This document shows positions 26,273 through 35,499 of a stretch of 64,000 bases of DNA, one piece after another. Positions within the stretch are counted from its first letter, which is position 1; each line of letters starts with the position of its first letter. Position numbers and translations under genes: made by a program. The stretch is from Pseudomaricurvus sp. HS19. GTDB taxonomy: Bacteria > Pseudomonadota > Gammaproteobacteria > Pseudomonadales > Cellvibrionaceae. Where the stretch lies: the NCBI RefSeq assembly GCF_009857815.1, contig NZ_WVVW01000010.1:62001-126000 (forward strand). Reading direction: 5' to 3'. Under the pieces are notes generated by a model. The model worked only from the letters and a program-made list of their open reading frames with translations. It did not search any database and had not been told where the DNA came from.

Positions 26273-28081
26273 ATGTCCGCGAAATTACTGAACGAGCGCG
26301 ACCTGAATTTTCTGCTCTATGAGTTTTTGCAAGTCGAAAAACTGTTGAGCCGCGACGCCTATCGCGAACATTCGGTGGAAACCTTTAATGCCGCGTTGGC
26401 AATCGCCCGCGGTATCGCCGCCGATTGTTTTGCCAATCACAACCAGCAGGGTGACGCCAGCGAACCACAGTTTGTGGATGGGGTGGTACATCAGATTCCA
26501 CAGACGAAAGTGGCGTGGCAGGCGTTTGCCGACGCCGGCTTTCTCGCTGCCCACTGCCCGTTTGACGAGGGCGGCATGCAGCTGCCGGAGGTGGTGCTGC
26601 GTGCCGCTATGGCCTGTTTCAGCGCTGCCAATGTCAGCAGCGCCGCCTATCCCATGTTGAGTATTGGCGCCGCCAACCTGATCGACAGTTTTGGCAGTGC
26701 GGATCAGAAGCAGTGCTACCTTCCGGCCATGCGCGACGGTCGCTGTGCCGGCACCATGGCCCTGACGGAGCCAGCCCAGGGCTCGGCGCTGGCGGATATC
26801 ACCACCACGGCAGTGCCGGCGGAGGATGGCAGTTACCGCATCAGCGGCCAGAAGATGTTTATCTCCGGTGGCGACCAGGCGCTGACCGACAACATCGTGC
26901 ATATGGTTCTGGCGCGCATCAAAGGCGCGCCGGCCGGGGTGAAAGGCATCTCCCTGTTTATCGTGCCCAAGTTCCTGATGGACGCCGACGGTAACCCCAC
27001 AGAGCGTAACGATGTGGCGCTGGCAGGCCTGCTGCACAAGATGGGATATCGCAACACCACCTCCACCGTGTTGTCGTTTGGGGAGCAGGGTGGTGCCGTG
27101 GGTTACCTGGTGGGTGAGCCCCACAAGGGATTGGCCTACATGTTCCAGATGATGAACGAGGCCCGCATCAGCGTCGGTACCGGCGCTGCCTCACTGGCGT
27201 ACCAGGGTTTTAATGCTTCCCTCGAATACGCCCGTGGTCGCCCTCAGGGGCGTCTGCCCTCCTGTAAGGACAGCGACAGCAAACAGGTGCCTATTGTTGA
27301 GCACGCCGATGTCAAACGCATGTTGCTGGCGCAGAAGGCCTACGCCGAAGGCGCGCTGGCGCTTTGCCTTTACGCCAGCTCCCTGGTGGAGGATGCGCGC
27401 ACGGCGCAGAGTGAGTTGCAGCGCAGTGAGGCGGCATTACTGCTGGACCTGCTGACGCCGGTGGTGAAGTCCTGGCCGTCGCGCTACGGCCTGCTGGCCA
27501 ACGAGCTGGCGATACAGGTGCTGGGGGGTTCCGGTTATATCCGTGAATACCCGGTGGAGCAGTACTACCGTGATCAGCGCCTCAACCCCATTCACGAAGG
27601 CACGGAAGGTATACAGGCGATCGACCTGCTGGGACGCAAGGTGCCGGCACAACAGATGGCGGGGCTGCGCTTGCTGCAGCGACAGATGGCTCACACGGTG
27701 GCGCAGGCCAAGGTGTTCAGCGATACCCGTGAACTGGCCCAGCCGCTGGCAGCTGCCTGCGACGCGCTGCAGGCCATCACCGAGCGGCTGTTACCCCTGC
27801 TGCGCAGCGATCCCGATACCGGGTTGGCCAACGCCAGTCTCTATCTCGATGTATTCGGTCGGGTCACTGTCAGCTGGATCTGGCTGCGGCAGGCAGTGAT
27901 CGCTGCACGCCATTTGCAGGATGCTGACCTGCACCTCGACGAACAGAATTTCTATCTCGGCAAGCTGCAGGCGGCACGCTACTACCTGGAGTGGGAACTG
28001 CCCCAGATCCAGCCGCAACTGCAGTTGCTGCAGAGCCTCAATGTCACGCCGCTCGCCATGCGCGACGAGTGGTTCCAATAA
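26273..28081 (+). CDS. Acyl-CoA dehydrogenase, long form with C-terminal extension
   Basis: 602 residues. The three ACAD domains are visible, with the flavin/substrate motif MALTEPAQGSALAD (about 162-175) and the catalytic glutamate in HEGTEGIQ (E442). A C-terminal extension of ~130 residues places it in the ~600-residue group typified by Pseudomonas FadE-type enzymes. It catalyses the first, FAD-dependent step of beta-oxidation, passing electrons to ETF. It is the first gene of a five-gene forward cluster, with GGAAGAGAG upstream of the ATG. Confidence 0.9.
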   Translation: MSAKLLNERDLNFLLYEFLQVEKLLSRDAYREHSVETFNAALAIARGIAADCFANHNQQGDASEPQFVDGVVHQIPQTKVAWQAFADAGFLAAHCPFDEGGMQLPEVVLRAAMACFSAANVSSAAYPMLSIGAANLIDSFGSADQKQCYLPAMRDGRCAGTMALTEPAQGSALADITTTAVPAEDGSYRISGQKMFISGGDQALTDNIVHMVLARIKGAPAGVKGISLFIVPKFLMDADGNPTERNDVALAGLLHKMGYRNTTSTVLSFGEQGGAVGYLVGEPHKGLAYMFQMMNEARISVGTGAASLAYQGFNASLEYARGRPQGRLPSCKDSDSKQVPIVEHADVKRMLLAQKAYAEGALALCLYASSLVEDARTAQSELQRSEAALLLDLLTPVVKSWPSRYGLLANELAIQVLGGSGYIREYPVEQYYRDQRLNPIHEGTEGIQAIDLLGRKVPAQQMAGLRLLQRQMAHTVAQAKVFSDTRELAQPLAAACDALQAITERLLPLLRSDPDTGLANASLYLDVFGRVTVSWIWLRQAVIAARHLQDADLHLDEQNFYLGKLQAARYYLEWELPQIQPQLQLLQSLNVTPLAMRDEWFQ

Positions 28082-28119
28082 ATCCTTTTTACCAACAATC
28101 ACTCATCAGGGAGGCACAG

Positions 28120-30237
28120 ATGACAGCTCCGGTGCTCTACGAAATTCGCGATGGTATCGCGTTGATTACCTTGAACGCGCCACCGGTCAACGGCCTGGGG
28201 CAGGCGCTGCGCGCCGGCATTCAGGAGACCTTTGCCCGCGCCAGTACTGACGACAGTGTGCGTGCGGTAGTGATCGCTTCGTCATCACCCATCTTCTGTG
28301 GTGGTGCTGACATTGTCGAATTTGGCAGTGGCAACTTTGGCGCCGAGCCGAACCTGCCCGGCGTGTTACGAGCCATTGAGCTGAGTCACAAGCCCGTGGT
28401 GGCGGCCATCAATGGCATGGCCCTGGGCGGAGGCCTGGAGCTGGCGCTGGTGTGCGACTATCGCATTGCCGATGCCAAAGCCCGTGTGGGGCTGCCGGAA
28501 GTGAGCCTGGGCATTATTCCCGGTGCCGGTGGTACCCAGCGTTTGCCGCGACTGATCAACGTCGACCTGGCGCTGGATATGATTGTCTCCGGGGTGCCGG
28601 TGGCCGCCGCACAGGCGCAGGAAGCTGGCCTGATTGACCGTGTCCACGGTGATGCGGCCACTCTGTTGGACGCCGCCATTGCCTACGCCAACGAGCTGGT
28701 GGACAGCAAGGCACCGCTGCGGGATTGCGCACAGATGCCGGCCAAAACCGGGGCGCTCGGTGACAGCTTTTTTGCCGACTACCGTCAGGCCATTGCCCGC
28801 CGCAGTCGCGGCTTCTACGCGCCGGAGCGCTGTATCCAGGCGGTGGAGATTGCTTGCAATCAACCACTGGAGGTTGGCTTGCAGCGTGAGGCGGAGCTGT
28901 TCGTTGAGTGCATGAATACACCTCAGGCCCGCGCCCAGCAGCACCTCTTTTTTGCCGAGCGTGCTGCCGGCAAGGTACCGGGAGTGGATCCGAAAACACC
29001 GCCGCGCAAGGTGGAGAAGGTGGCCATTATCGGTTCTGGCACCATGGGTGGTGGCATCGCCATGAACTTTATCAACGCCGGTATTCCCACCCTGATGCTG
29101 GACCTGAATGGCGAGGCGCTGGAGCGGGGTATCGGTGTTATTCGTACCAACTACGAGATCAGTGCGAAGAAGGGCAAGCTCACCGCGGAGCAGGTTGAAC
29201 AGCGCATGGCGCTGCTGCAACCCACCACCAGCTACGATGACCTGCGCGATGTGGACCTGGTGATCGAGGCGGTGTTTGAAAAGATGGAAGTCAAACACGC
29301 CGTCTTCAAAACCCTGGATGAAGTGTGCAAGCCAGGCGCTATCCTCGCCTCCAACACCTCCACCCTGGATGTGAACGAGATCGCCGCGGTGACCCGTCGG
29401 CCACAGGATGTGATTGGTCTGCACTTCTTCAGTCCGGCCAATGTCATGCGCCTGCTGGAAGTCGTACGCGCTGACAAAACCGCCGACGATGTGATCGTCA
29501 CGGTTCTGAAACTCGGCCAGCGCATCAAAAAACTGCCCGTGGTGGTGGGTGTCTGTTTCGGTTTTGTGGGCAACCGCATGCTGGAGCCCTACGGTCGCGA
29601 GGCTACCCGCCTGGTACTGGAGGGTGCTGCGCCGGAACAGATCGACCGGGTGCTGACCGAATTCGGCCTGGCCATGGGACTCTGCTCCATGAGTGACCTG
29701 GCGGGTATTGATATCAGTTACCTCACGCGCCAGGCCCATCGCGCTGCCATCGCCCACGACCCCAGCTACGCGGTGGTGTGTGACCGTCTCTATGAGCAGG
29801 GCGACTGCGGCCAGAAAACCGGCCGCGGTTTCTACATTTACAACGGCCGTGAAAAATCCCCCAACCCGGATGTGCTCACCATTGCCAGGGCCGAAGCGGC
29901 ACGACTCGGTGTGGAGCAGCGTGAGATCTCCGACCAGGAAATCCTCGAGCGCTGCCTCTACCCGCTGATCAACGAAGGCGCCCTGATTCTGGAGGAGGGC
30001 ATCGCGGCCCGCTCCAGCGATTGTGATCTTATCTACGTCAACGGCTACGGCTTCCCCGCCTGGCGTGGTGGCCCCATGCAGTACGCCGACGAGATCGGAC
30101 TGCAAACCGTGGTAGACGGTATTAACAAGTATCGCCAGCAGTTGGGTGAGTACGGCGAGATGTGGTTCCGTCCGGCGCCGCTGTTGCAGCAGTTGGCCGC
30201 CGGGGGAAAATCGTTTCGCGCGTTCAGGAAAGTTTGA
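28120..30237 (+). CDS. Enoyl-CoA hydratase / 3-hydroxyacyl-CoA dehydrogenase fusion
   Basis: 705 residues from the ATG at 28120, preceded by AGGGAGG. The N-terminal crotonase domain has both catalytic glutamates (GGGLEL, E107, and LPEVSLGIIPGAGGTQRLPR, E127). The middle Rossmann domain starts KVAIIGSGTMGGGIAM (about 303), with the catalytic His in GLHFFSPAN, followed by two 3HCDH C-terminal domains. It resembles FadB/FadJ and the peroxisomal bifunctional enzyme. It makes 3-ketoacyl-CoA for the thiolase encoded 31 bp downstream. Confidence 0.92.
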   Translation: MTAPVLYEIRDGIALITLNAPPVNGLGQALRAGIQETFARASTDDSVRAVVIASSSPIFCGGADIVEFGSGNFGAEPNLPGVLRAIELSHKPVVAAINGMALGGGLELALVCDYRIADAKARVGLPEVSLGIIPGAGGTQRLPRLINVDLALDMIVSGVPVAAAQAQEAGLIDRVHGDAATLLDAAIAYANELVDSKAPLRDCAQMPAKTGALGDSFFADYRQAIARRSRGFYAPERCIQAVEIACNQPLEVGLQREAELFVECMNTPQARAQQHLFFAERAAGKVPGVDPKTPPRKVEKVAIIGSGTMGGGIAMNFINAGIPTLMLDLNGEALERGIGVIRTNYEISAKKGKLTAEQVEQRMALLQPTTSYDDLRDVDLVIEAVFEKMEVKHAVFKTLDEVCKPGAILASNTSTLDVNEIAAVTRRPQDVIGLHFFSPANVMRLLEVVRADKTADDVIVTVLKLGQRIKKLPVVVGVCFGFVGNRMLEPYGREATRLVLEGAAPEQIDRVLTEFGLAMGLCSMSDLAGIDISYLTRQAHRAAIAHDPSYAVVCDRLYEQGDCGQKTGRGFYIYNGREKSPNPDVLTIARAEAARLGVEQREISDQEILERCLYPLINEGALILEEGIAARSSDCDLIYVNGYGFPAWRGGPMQYADEIGLQTVVDGINKYRQQLGEYGEMWFRPAPLLQQLAAGGKSFRAFRKV

Positions 30238-30268
30238 GCATTAACCGGAATTCAGCAAGGAAAAAACC

Positions 30269-31453
30269 ATGAAAGAAGCAGTGATAGTCTCTACCGCCCG
30301 CACACCCATTGGTCGTGCGTTTAAAGGTGCCCTGAATAACATCAAGTCGCCAACCCTGCAGGGCCACGCTATCAGCCACGCTGTGCAGCGCGCCGGTGTG
30401 GACCCGGGTGAAATTGAAGATGTGATCATCGGTTCGGTACTCAACACCGGCACTGCCGGCATCAACGTCGGTCGCCTGTCGGCGTTGGCGGCGGGATTGC
30501 CGGTTACCGTTTCCGGCCAGACCATCGATCGCCAATGCTCGTCCGGCTTGATGGCCATTGCGACTGCCGCCAAGCAGATCATGGTGGATGGCATGAATGT
30601 GGTGGTGGCCGGCGGTCAGGACAATATCTCGGCGTGTCAGGAAGCCTACTTCGGTGCCTGTGGTCCGCAAGCCGACCCCAATGTCATCGCCCGCGCCGAA
30701 CACGCTTATATGCCCATGCTGATGACCGCGGAGTTTGTGGCGAAGAAGTTCGGTGTCAGTCGTGACGCGCAGGACGAGTATGCACTCTCCTCGCAGATGC
30801 GTACGGCAGCAGCCCAGGAGGCGGGTCGCTTTGATCGCGAGATCGTACCGATCACGGCCACCCAGGCGCTGTTCAACAAGGAGACCAAAGAGGTGAGTTA
30901 CCAGCAGGTCACCCTGGCGAAGGATGAAGGCAATCGCCCCTCCACCACCCTGGCCAGCCTGCAAGCGCTGGAGCCGGTTGTTGAAGGTGGTTGTATTACC
31001 GCCGGCAACGCCAGCCAGCTCTCCGATGGTGCTTCTGCCTGTGTGCTGATGGAGCGCAAGCTGGCAGAACAGCGTGGCCTGGCTCCACTGGGCATCTATC
31101 GTGGCATGACTGTGGTGGGCAACGCGCCGGAGGAGATGGGTATCGGTCCTGTCTATGCGATTCCCAAACTGCTGAAACAGCATGGCCTCACCATCAACGA
31201 TATCGGCTTGTGGGAGCTGAACGAAGCCTTTGCCTGTCAGGCGCTCTACTGCCGCGACACCCTGGGCATTGACCCGGAGATCTACAACGTCAACGGCGGT
31301 GGTATCTCAATTGGCCACCCCTATGGCATGACCGGCTCCCGACTGGTGGGTCACGCCCTGATCGAAGGTCAGCGTCGTGGTGCCCGCTATGTGGTGGTGA
31401 CCATGTGTATTGGTGGCGGCATGGGTGCCGCTGGCCTGTTTGAAGTGGCCTGA
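30269..31453 (+). CDS. Acetyl-CoA C-acyltransferase (thiolase)
   Basis: 394 residues, the usual length for thiolase I/II. The nucleophilic cysteine lies in [11 protein letters not shown] (C90), the catalytic His in [10 protein letters not shown] (H350) and the second Cys in [10 protein letters not shown] (C380). It cleaves 3-ketoacyl-CoA with CoA to acetyl-CoA and a shortened acyl-CoA. Placed directly after the hydratase/dehydrogenase fusion, it acts as the FadA partner. The biosynthetic direction cannot be excluded from sequence, but the context is catabolic. Confidence 0.92.
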   Translation: MKEAVIVSTARTPIGRAFKGALNNIKSPTLQGHAISHAVQRAGVDPGEIEDVIIGSVLNTGTAGINVGRLSALAAGLPVTVSGQTIDRQCSSGLMAIATAAKQIMVDGMNVVVAGGQDNISACQEAYFGACGPQADPNVIARAEHAYMPMLMTAEFVAKKFGVSRDAQDEYALSSQMRTAAAQEAGRFDREIVPITATQALFNKETKEVSYQQVTLAKDEGNRPSTTLASLQALEPVVEGGCITAGNASQLSDGASACVLMERKLAEQRGLAPLGIYRGMTVVGNAPEEMGIGPVYAIPKLLKQHGLTINDIGLWELNEAFACQALYCRDTLGIDPEIYNVNGGGISIGHPYGMTGSRLVGHALIEGQRRGARYVVVTMCIGGGMGAAGLFEVA

Positions 31454-31470
31454 GGGCCGGGAGCTGCGCC

Positions 31471-31917
31471 ATGACTTGCTGGCAGCAATTGGTGGGAGAG
31501 TCGCTGGGTGTCAGTGACTGGTTGCAGATGGATCAGCAGCGTATTAACGCCTTCGCTGATGCCACCGGTGATCACCAGTTTATTCATGTGGATCCGGAAG
31601 CGGCTGCGCAAACACCCTTCGGCGGCACCATCGCCCATGGCCTGCTGACGCTGTCGCTGATCCCTCACTGGCTCTATCCACTGCTGGCCCCGCATACCAG
31701 CGAGCAGGTGACGACGGTTAACTATGGCACTGACAACCTGCGTTACCTGCAACCGGTGCGCAGCAACGACCGGGTGCGACTCAGCGCCAGTGTGGCGTCG
31801 GTGGAGGAGAAGGGACCGGGGCGTACCCTGGTGCGACTGAATACCACCGTTGAGATCGAGGGTGCGGAGAAACCGGCACTGGTGGCGCAATCCCTGTTGA
31901 TGGTGATTGAACCCTGA
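31471..31917 (+). CDS. MaoC-family enoyl-CoA hydratase
   Basis: 148 residues of hot-dog fold. The hydratase-2 motif is present: D34 and H39 in FADATGDHQFIHVDP, followed by FGGTIAHG. Family members hydrate trans-2-enoyl-CoA to the (R)-3-hydroxy form or act on other enoyl-CoAs. The cluster already has an (S)-specific crotonase domain, so this enzyme may serve substrates with other stereochemistry or branching. GGAG about 9 nt upstream of the ATG supports the start. Confidence 0.87.
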   Translation: MTCWQQLVGESLGVSDWLQMDQQRINAFADATGDHQFIHVDPEAAAQTPFGGTIAHGLLTLSLIPHWLYPLLAPHTSEQVTTVNYGTDNLRYLQPVRSNDRVRLSASVASVEEKGPGRTLVRLNTTVEIEGAEKPALVAQSLLMVIEP

Positions 31918-32014
31918 CGCTGATGGCAGCGCCCGATGCCTGAATTAACTGGTGCCCGAGTGGCCTGACGACCAAACCGGTCAGCACCTATTAACAGATT
32001 TATGGAGAAAGAAA

Positions 32015-33811
32015 ATGCCTGAGTACAAGGCGCCGTTGCGCGATATGCAGTTTGCGATAAACGAAGTTTTAAAATTCGACCAGCACTACCAGAACCTGCC
32101 AGGCGCGGAAGATGCCACCCCGGATACCGTGGCGGCGATTCTGGACGAGGCGGCCAAATTCTGCGAGCAGGTGGTCAGCCCCCTGAATCCGGTGGGCGAC
32201 CGTGAAGGTTGTCGCTGGCAGGATGGCAAGGTATCCACGCCTACAGGCTTCAAGGCCGCATACGATCAGTTTATCGAGAGTGGCTGGCCGGGCCTGTCGC
32301 AGAAAGTGGAGTTGGGCGGGCAGGGCCTGCCATCCTCCGTCAACGCCTTTGTCTACGAGATGCTGGCCAGCGCCAGTCACGCCTGGTCCATGTATCCCAG
32401 TCTCTCCTGGGGTGCAATCAAGACGGTCGCCGCCCACGCCAGCGAGGAGTTGCAGCAGCGCTACCTGCCCAAGCTGATCAGCGGTCACTGGTCCGGCACC
32501 ATGTGCCTGACCGAATCCCACTGCGGTTCCGACCTTGGCCTGCTGCGTACCAAAGCCACGCCTAACGATGATGGCACTTACAACATCAGCGGCAGCAAGA
32601 TTTTTATCTCCGCTGGCGACCACGACCTGACCGAAAACATCGTCCATATCGTACTGGCGCGACTGCCGGATGCGCCCGAGGGCGTCGGCGGTATCTCCCT
32701 GTTTCTGGTGCCAAAGTTTTGGATCGATGAGTCAGGCAATGCGGGTGACAGCAACGGCGTTACCTGCGGCTCCATTGAGCACAAGATGGGTATTCACGGT
32801 AATGCCACCTGTGTGCTCAACTTTGACAGTGCCAGGGGCTACCTTATCAGTGCCCCGCACAAAGGCATGAGCGCCATGTTCACCTTTATCAACGAATCGC
32901 GACTGGGTGTGGCTCAGCAGGGCCAGGCGCATATTGAGTCGTCGTTCCAGGGCGCCCTGGCTTACGCCAAAGAACGGGTACAGATGCGCGCACCGGTGCG
33001 GGTACTGCCGGACAAGCCGGCGGACCCCATCATTGCCCACCCCGATGTACGGCGCATGTTACTGACCCAGAAGTCGCTGGCCGAGGGCGCGCGTTTGCTC
33101 AACTACTACTGCGCGCAACTGGTGGACATCAGTCACGACAGCGCCGACGCCGCCGAACGTGAGCGGGCCGAGACCGAGCTGGCGCTGCTGACGCCGATTG
33201 CCAAGGGCTTCATCACCGAGATGAGTATGGAGGCCACTTCTAACGGCGTGCAGGTGCTGGGAGGTCACGGCTACATTGCCGAGTGGGGCATGGAGCAGGA
33301 GTATCGCGATACCCGTATTACTGCTATCTATGAAGGCACCAACGGCATCCAGGGTCTGGATCTGCTGGGGCGCAAGATCCTCGCCTCCGGTGGCAAGGTG
33401 GCGGAGTCGTTTATGAAGCAGGTGACAGCCTTCTGCCAGCAGGGCCAGCCCGATGCCGTAGCACCGCTGGTGGTGAGCGTGCAGCAGAGTTTGCAGCTGT
33501 GGCAGAGCGTTACGGAAGAGGTGGGGGCCAAAGCGATGGCGGGCGATAAAAACGCCATCGGCGCAGCCGCCTATGACTATCTCATGATCGCCGGTTACGC
33601 CACCCTGGCTTACTTCCTGGTGCGTGGCGCCGCGGTGGCGGCGCAGGCCCTGGAGCAGGGCTCCGGTGACGGCGACTTCTACCGCGCCAAGATTGCCAAT
33701 GCCCGTTTCTACTGTGAGCGCCTGCTGCCAAGGGCGCAGGCGTTGGCGAGCAGCATTCGCTCCGGCGCAGACAATCTGATGGATATGGGTGAGGGTGTGT
33801 TCGGACTGTAA
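32015..33811 (+). CDS. Acyl-CoA dehydrogenase, long form (second copy)
   Basis: 598 residues from the ATG at 32015 (GGAG upstream). ACAD motifs are CLTESHCGSDLG (about 164-175) and YEGTNGIQGLDLLGRK, with the catalytic Glu at 440. It is the same architectural class as the enzyme at 26273 but clearly divergent, so the two probably differ in chain length or branching preference. A strong intrinsic terminator follows 25 bp after the stop and ends this cluster. Confidence 0.9.
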   Translation: MPEYKAPLRDMQFAINEVLKFDQHYQNLPGAEDATPDTVAAILDEAAKFCEQVVSPLNPVGDREGCRWQDGKVSTPTGFKAAYDQFIESGWPGLSQKVELGGQGLPSSVNAFVYEMLASASHAWSMYPSLSWGAIKTVAAHASEELQQRYLPKLISGHWSGTMCLTESHCGSDLGLLRTKATPNDDGTYNISGSKIFISAGDHDLTENIVHIVLARLPDAPEGVGGISLFLVPKFWIDESGNAGDSNGVTCGSIEHKMGIHGNATCVLNFDSARGYLISAPHKGMSAMFTFINESRLGVAQQGQAHIESSFQGALAYAKERVQMRAPVRVLPDKPADPIIAHPDVRRMLLTQKSLAEGARLLNYYCAQLVDISHDSADAAERERAETELALLTPIAKGFITEMSMEATSNGVQVLGGHGYIAEWGMEQEYRDTRITAIYEGTNGIQGLDLLGRKILASGGKVAESFMKQVTAFCQQGQPDAVAPLVVSVQQSLQLWQSVTEEVGAKAMAGDKNAIGAAAYDYLMIAGYATLAYFLVRGAAVAAQALEQGSGDGDFYRAKIANARFYCERLLPRAQALASSIRSGADNLMDMGEGVFGL

Positions 33812-33836
33812 TTGTCCGACGATCGGTGCAGCCTGT

Positions 33837-33864
33837 GGCCGGGGAGAGATCCCCGGCCTTTTTT
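33837..33864 (+). terminator. Intrinsic terminator after the beta-oxidation cluster
   Basis: A perfect 8-bp stem GGCCGGGG/CCCCGGCC (33837-33844 and 33851-33858) with a 6-nt loop is followed by six T. It sits between the acyl-CoA dehydrogenase and the convergent AraC gene. Confidence 0.9.
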
Positions 33865-33876
33865 ATGGCTGCAGAA

Positions 33877-34953
33877 TCAGTTGTCGGTGGCGGGCGCGCC
33901 TGTCAGCGAGGCACGGTACTGGCCGGGGGTAACGCCGGTCCACTTCTTGAAAGCGCGGAAGAAAACACTCAGCTCGTCGAAACCCAGGCGGTCAGCAATA
34001 TCGCGGTTGCTGAAGTCGGGGCAGGCCAGGTAGTGGAAGGCAGCCTCCATGCGGCATTCATCCTTCAGTCGTTGAAACGATGTGCCTTCAATCTGCAGGT
34101 GCCGGCGCAGGGTAGTGACTGACATGTTGAGACGGTCGGCCACCCGCTCGGCACCGAGCATGGTGCGGCCCACATTCTGGTTGAGAATGGATTTGACTCG
34201 CGCCTTGGTGCTGTTGCCGCTGTCCAGGTTAATCAGCAGGCCGAAAGGAGCGGTACGGATAAAGTTCTCCATCGTCTCTTCGGTCTGGATAATGGAGTAG
34301 TCCAGGTATTTTGCCGGGAATTCAAAGCCGCTGAAGGGCTGGTCGAACTCTTCGGTGTCGACGTTGATCTGCGCCATCTCCCAATCCTGATCCGGTTTGG
34401 GGAAGTCGTAACAGGTGCGGATAATCTTTATTTCACTGCCAATCAGCCAGCTCCAGTGGTGCTGGGAGGCGGCGAGCGTAGTGCGTACCTTGACCGGCTC
34501 GGCCTGTTGCAGCAGCGCGCGAAACTCCGCTTCGCTGACGCCTTCCAGTGGTGCCAGCCGAATCCGGGCTACATCGCCCTCGACTTCCAGTTTCTGGCTG
34601 ATTTTAAAGCCCCGGCAGATGCGTCCAAACTCCCAGGCACGCATCAGCGCCTGGCGCAGGTTTTTACACTGCACCATCAGCAGGCAGAGCATGCGGAATG
34701 ACCCGGAGCGGATTTTGCCGCCGCTGAGCATCCCGAACCACTCGTCCTGCATGGCGAGCATGGCACGTTGATAAAGTTTTCCGTACAGGGGAGCTGAGCA
34801 GTAGCGTTCGCTGGTGAGTTGCTCGCGGCTAATGGTGAGGTCGGCAAACAGTTTTTCCGGATCGTAGCCGCTCTGTTCCACCTGTCGCAGAAGATTGGAT
34901 ATATAGCTGGCCGGAATGGTGATCTCTTCGGCACCAATCATTTCCGTTCCCAT
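33877..34953 (-). CDS. AraC-family transcriptional regulator (Arabinose_bd N-terminal domain)
   Basis: 358 residues. The N-terminal ~200 residues match the Arabinose_bd-type (PF12625) ligand domain used by regulators such as OruR and lipid-responsive AraC proteins. The C-terminal double HTH is clear (NVGRTMLGAERVADRLNMSV, then FSNRDIADRLGFDELSVFFR and WTGVTPGQYR). Set between the beta-oxidation genes and the TonB receptor/acyl-CoA ligase, it is the obvious candidate to control one or both. Start ATG at 34953, with another ATG four codons in. Confidence 0.87.
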   Translation of the reverse strand: MGTEMIGAEEITIPASYISNLLRQVEQSGYDPEKLFADLTISREQLTSERYCSAPLYGKLYQRAMLAMQDEWFGMLSGGKIRSGSFRMLCLLMVQCKNLRQALMRAWEFGRICRGFKISQKLEVEGDVARIRLAPLEGVSEAEFRALLQQAEPVKVRTTLAASQHHWSWLIGSEIKIIRTCYDFPKPDQDWEMAQINVDTEEFDQPFSGFEFPAKYLDYSIIQTEETMENFIRTAPFGLLINLDSGNSTKARVKSILNQNVGRTMLGAERVADRLNMSVTTLRRHLQIEGTSFQRLKDECRMEAAFHYLACPDFSNRDIADRLGFDELSVFFRAFKKWTGVTPGQYRASLTGAPATDN

Positions 34954-35284
34954 AAAGCGCTGGCCTCGTCGTGATTACGGGGAGCTGGTCTGGCGCTGTG
35001 GCCGATCTGGAGCTCGATCCCGTACTGCCCGTTAGTGTTATGTTATTGGGTGTGGCAGAACGGTTAAGCCTACCACAGAACACGGGGTACACCATCGGGT
35101 AAATTTCAAATTGCGAGCCTTGGTATCAGTGACGGGTAACCGTGTCTTGTTGCAATATCGGTAACAAAAAGCGGCGCAACGAAGACTGTGTGTTACCTAT
35201 TGAAACGGCAGCGGGGGTGATGCCAGGAAGAGAATTTTTGCGCCCCGGCCAGGCTGTTGCCGACGGCGGGCGGGCGATTAATTT

Positions 35285-35301
35285 TGCCATTTACTATGGC
35301 A
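35285..35301. promoter_or_regulatory. Inverted repeat TGCCAT-N5-ATGGCA, possible operator
   Basis: Perfect 6-bp arms with a 5-bp spacer, about 200 bp upstream of the TonB receptor start in the divergent AraC/receptor gap. Confidence 0.3.
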
Positions 35302-35419
35302 GAAATTGTTATTGTTGGCCGGGGCGTATTTTATAGACTGAGTCACACTGATCGCTGCTGTCAAAAGGGGCTGTGTGGTTTTGGGTCGCAGCAGCAATCA
35401 TGATCGGTTCGGCCGCTCA

Positions 35420-35442
35420 CAGCTGTTCAATGACAACAGCTG
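35420..35442. promoter_or_regulatory. Inverted repeat CAGCTGTT-N7-AACAGCTG
   Basis: Perfect 8-bp arms with a 7-bp spacer, ending 57 bp before the TonB receptor ATG. It could be a protein operator near the promoter or a hairpin in the 5' leader. Confidence 0.4.
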
Positions 35443-35499
35443 CTGACTGTGCCATAGGCATGAAAAAATAAGTTCCATAATAATAAACAGGAGCAATTC

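Larger units (their letters stand above)
34954..35499. other. 546-bp regulatory gap between the AraC gene and the TonB receptor
   Basis: It is divergent and holds no convincing gene; a 64-codon open frame at 35142-35336 lacks a ribosome site and family features. Two inverted repeats stand out, TGCCAT-ATGGCA at 35285-35301 and CAGCTGTT-AACAGCTG at 35420-35442. The region is AT-richer than its neighbours near the receptor start, and AGGAGC precedes the receptor ATG. Confidence 0.6.

Noticed and set aside
28366-30105. A 579-codon open frame antisense to the hydratase/dehydrogenase fusion
   Set aside because: It mirrors the strong codon bias of the real gene, has His/Gln/Gly-rich composition without any family motif, and the sense protein is unmistakable.
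35142-35336. A 64-codon frame in the AraC/TonB receptor gap
   Set aside because: No ribosome-binding site, odd composition (many Cys, Arg, Asn) and no family resemblance.
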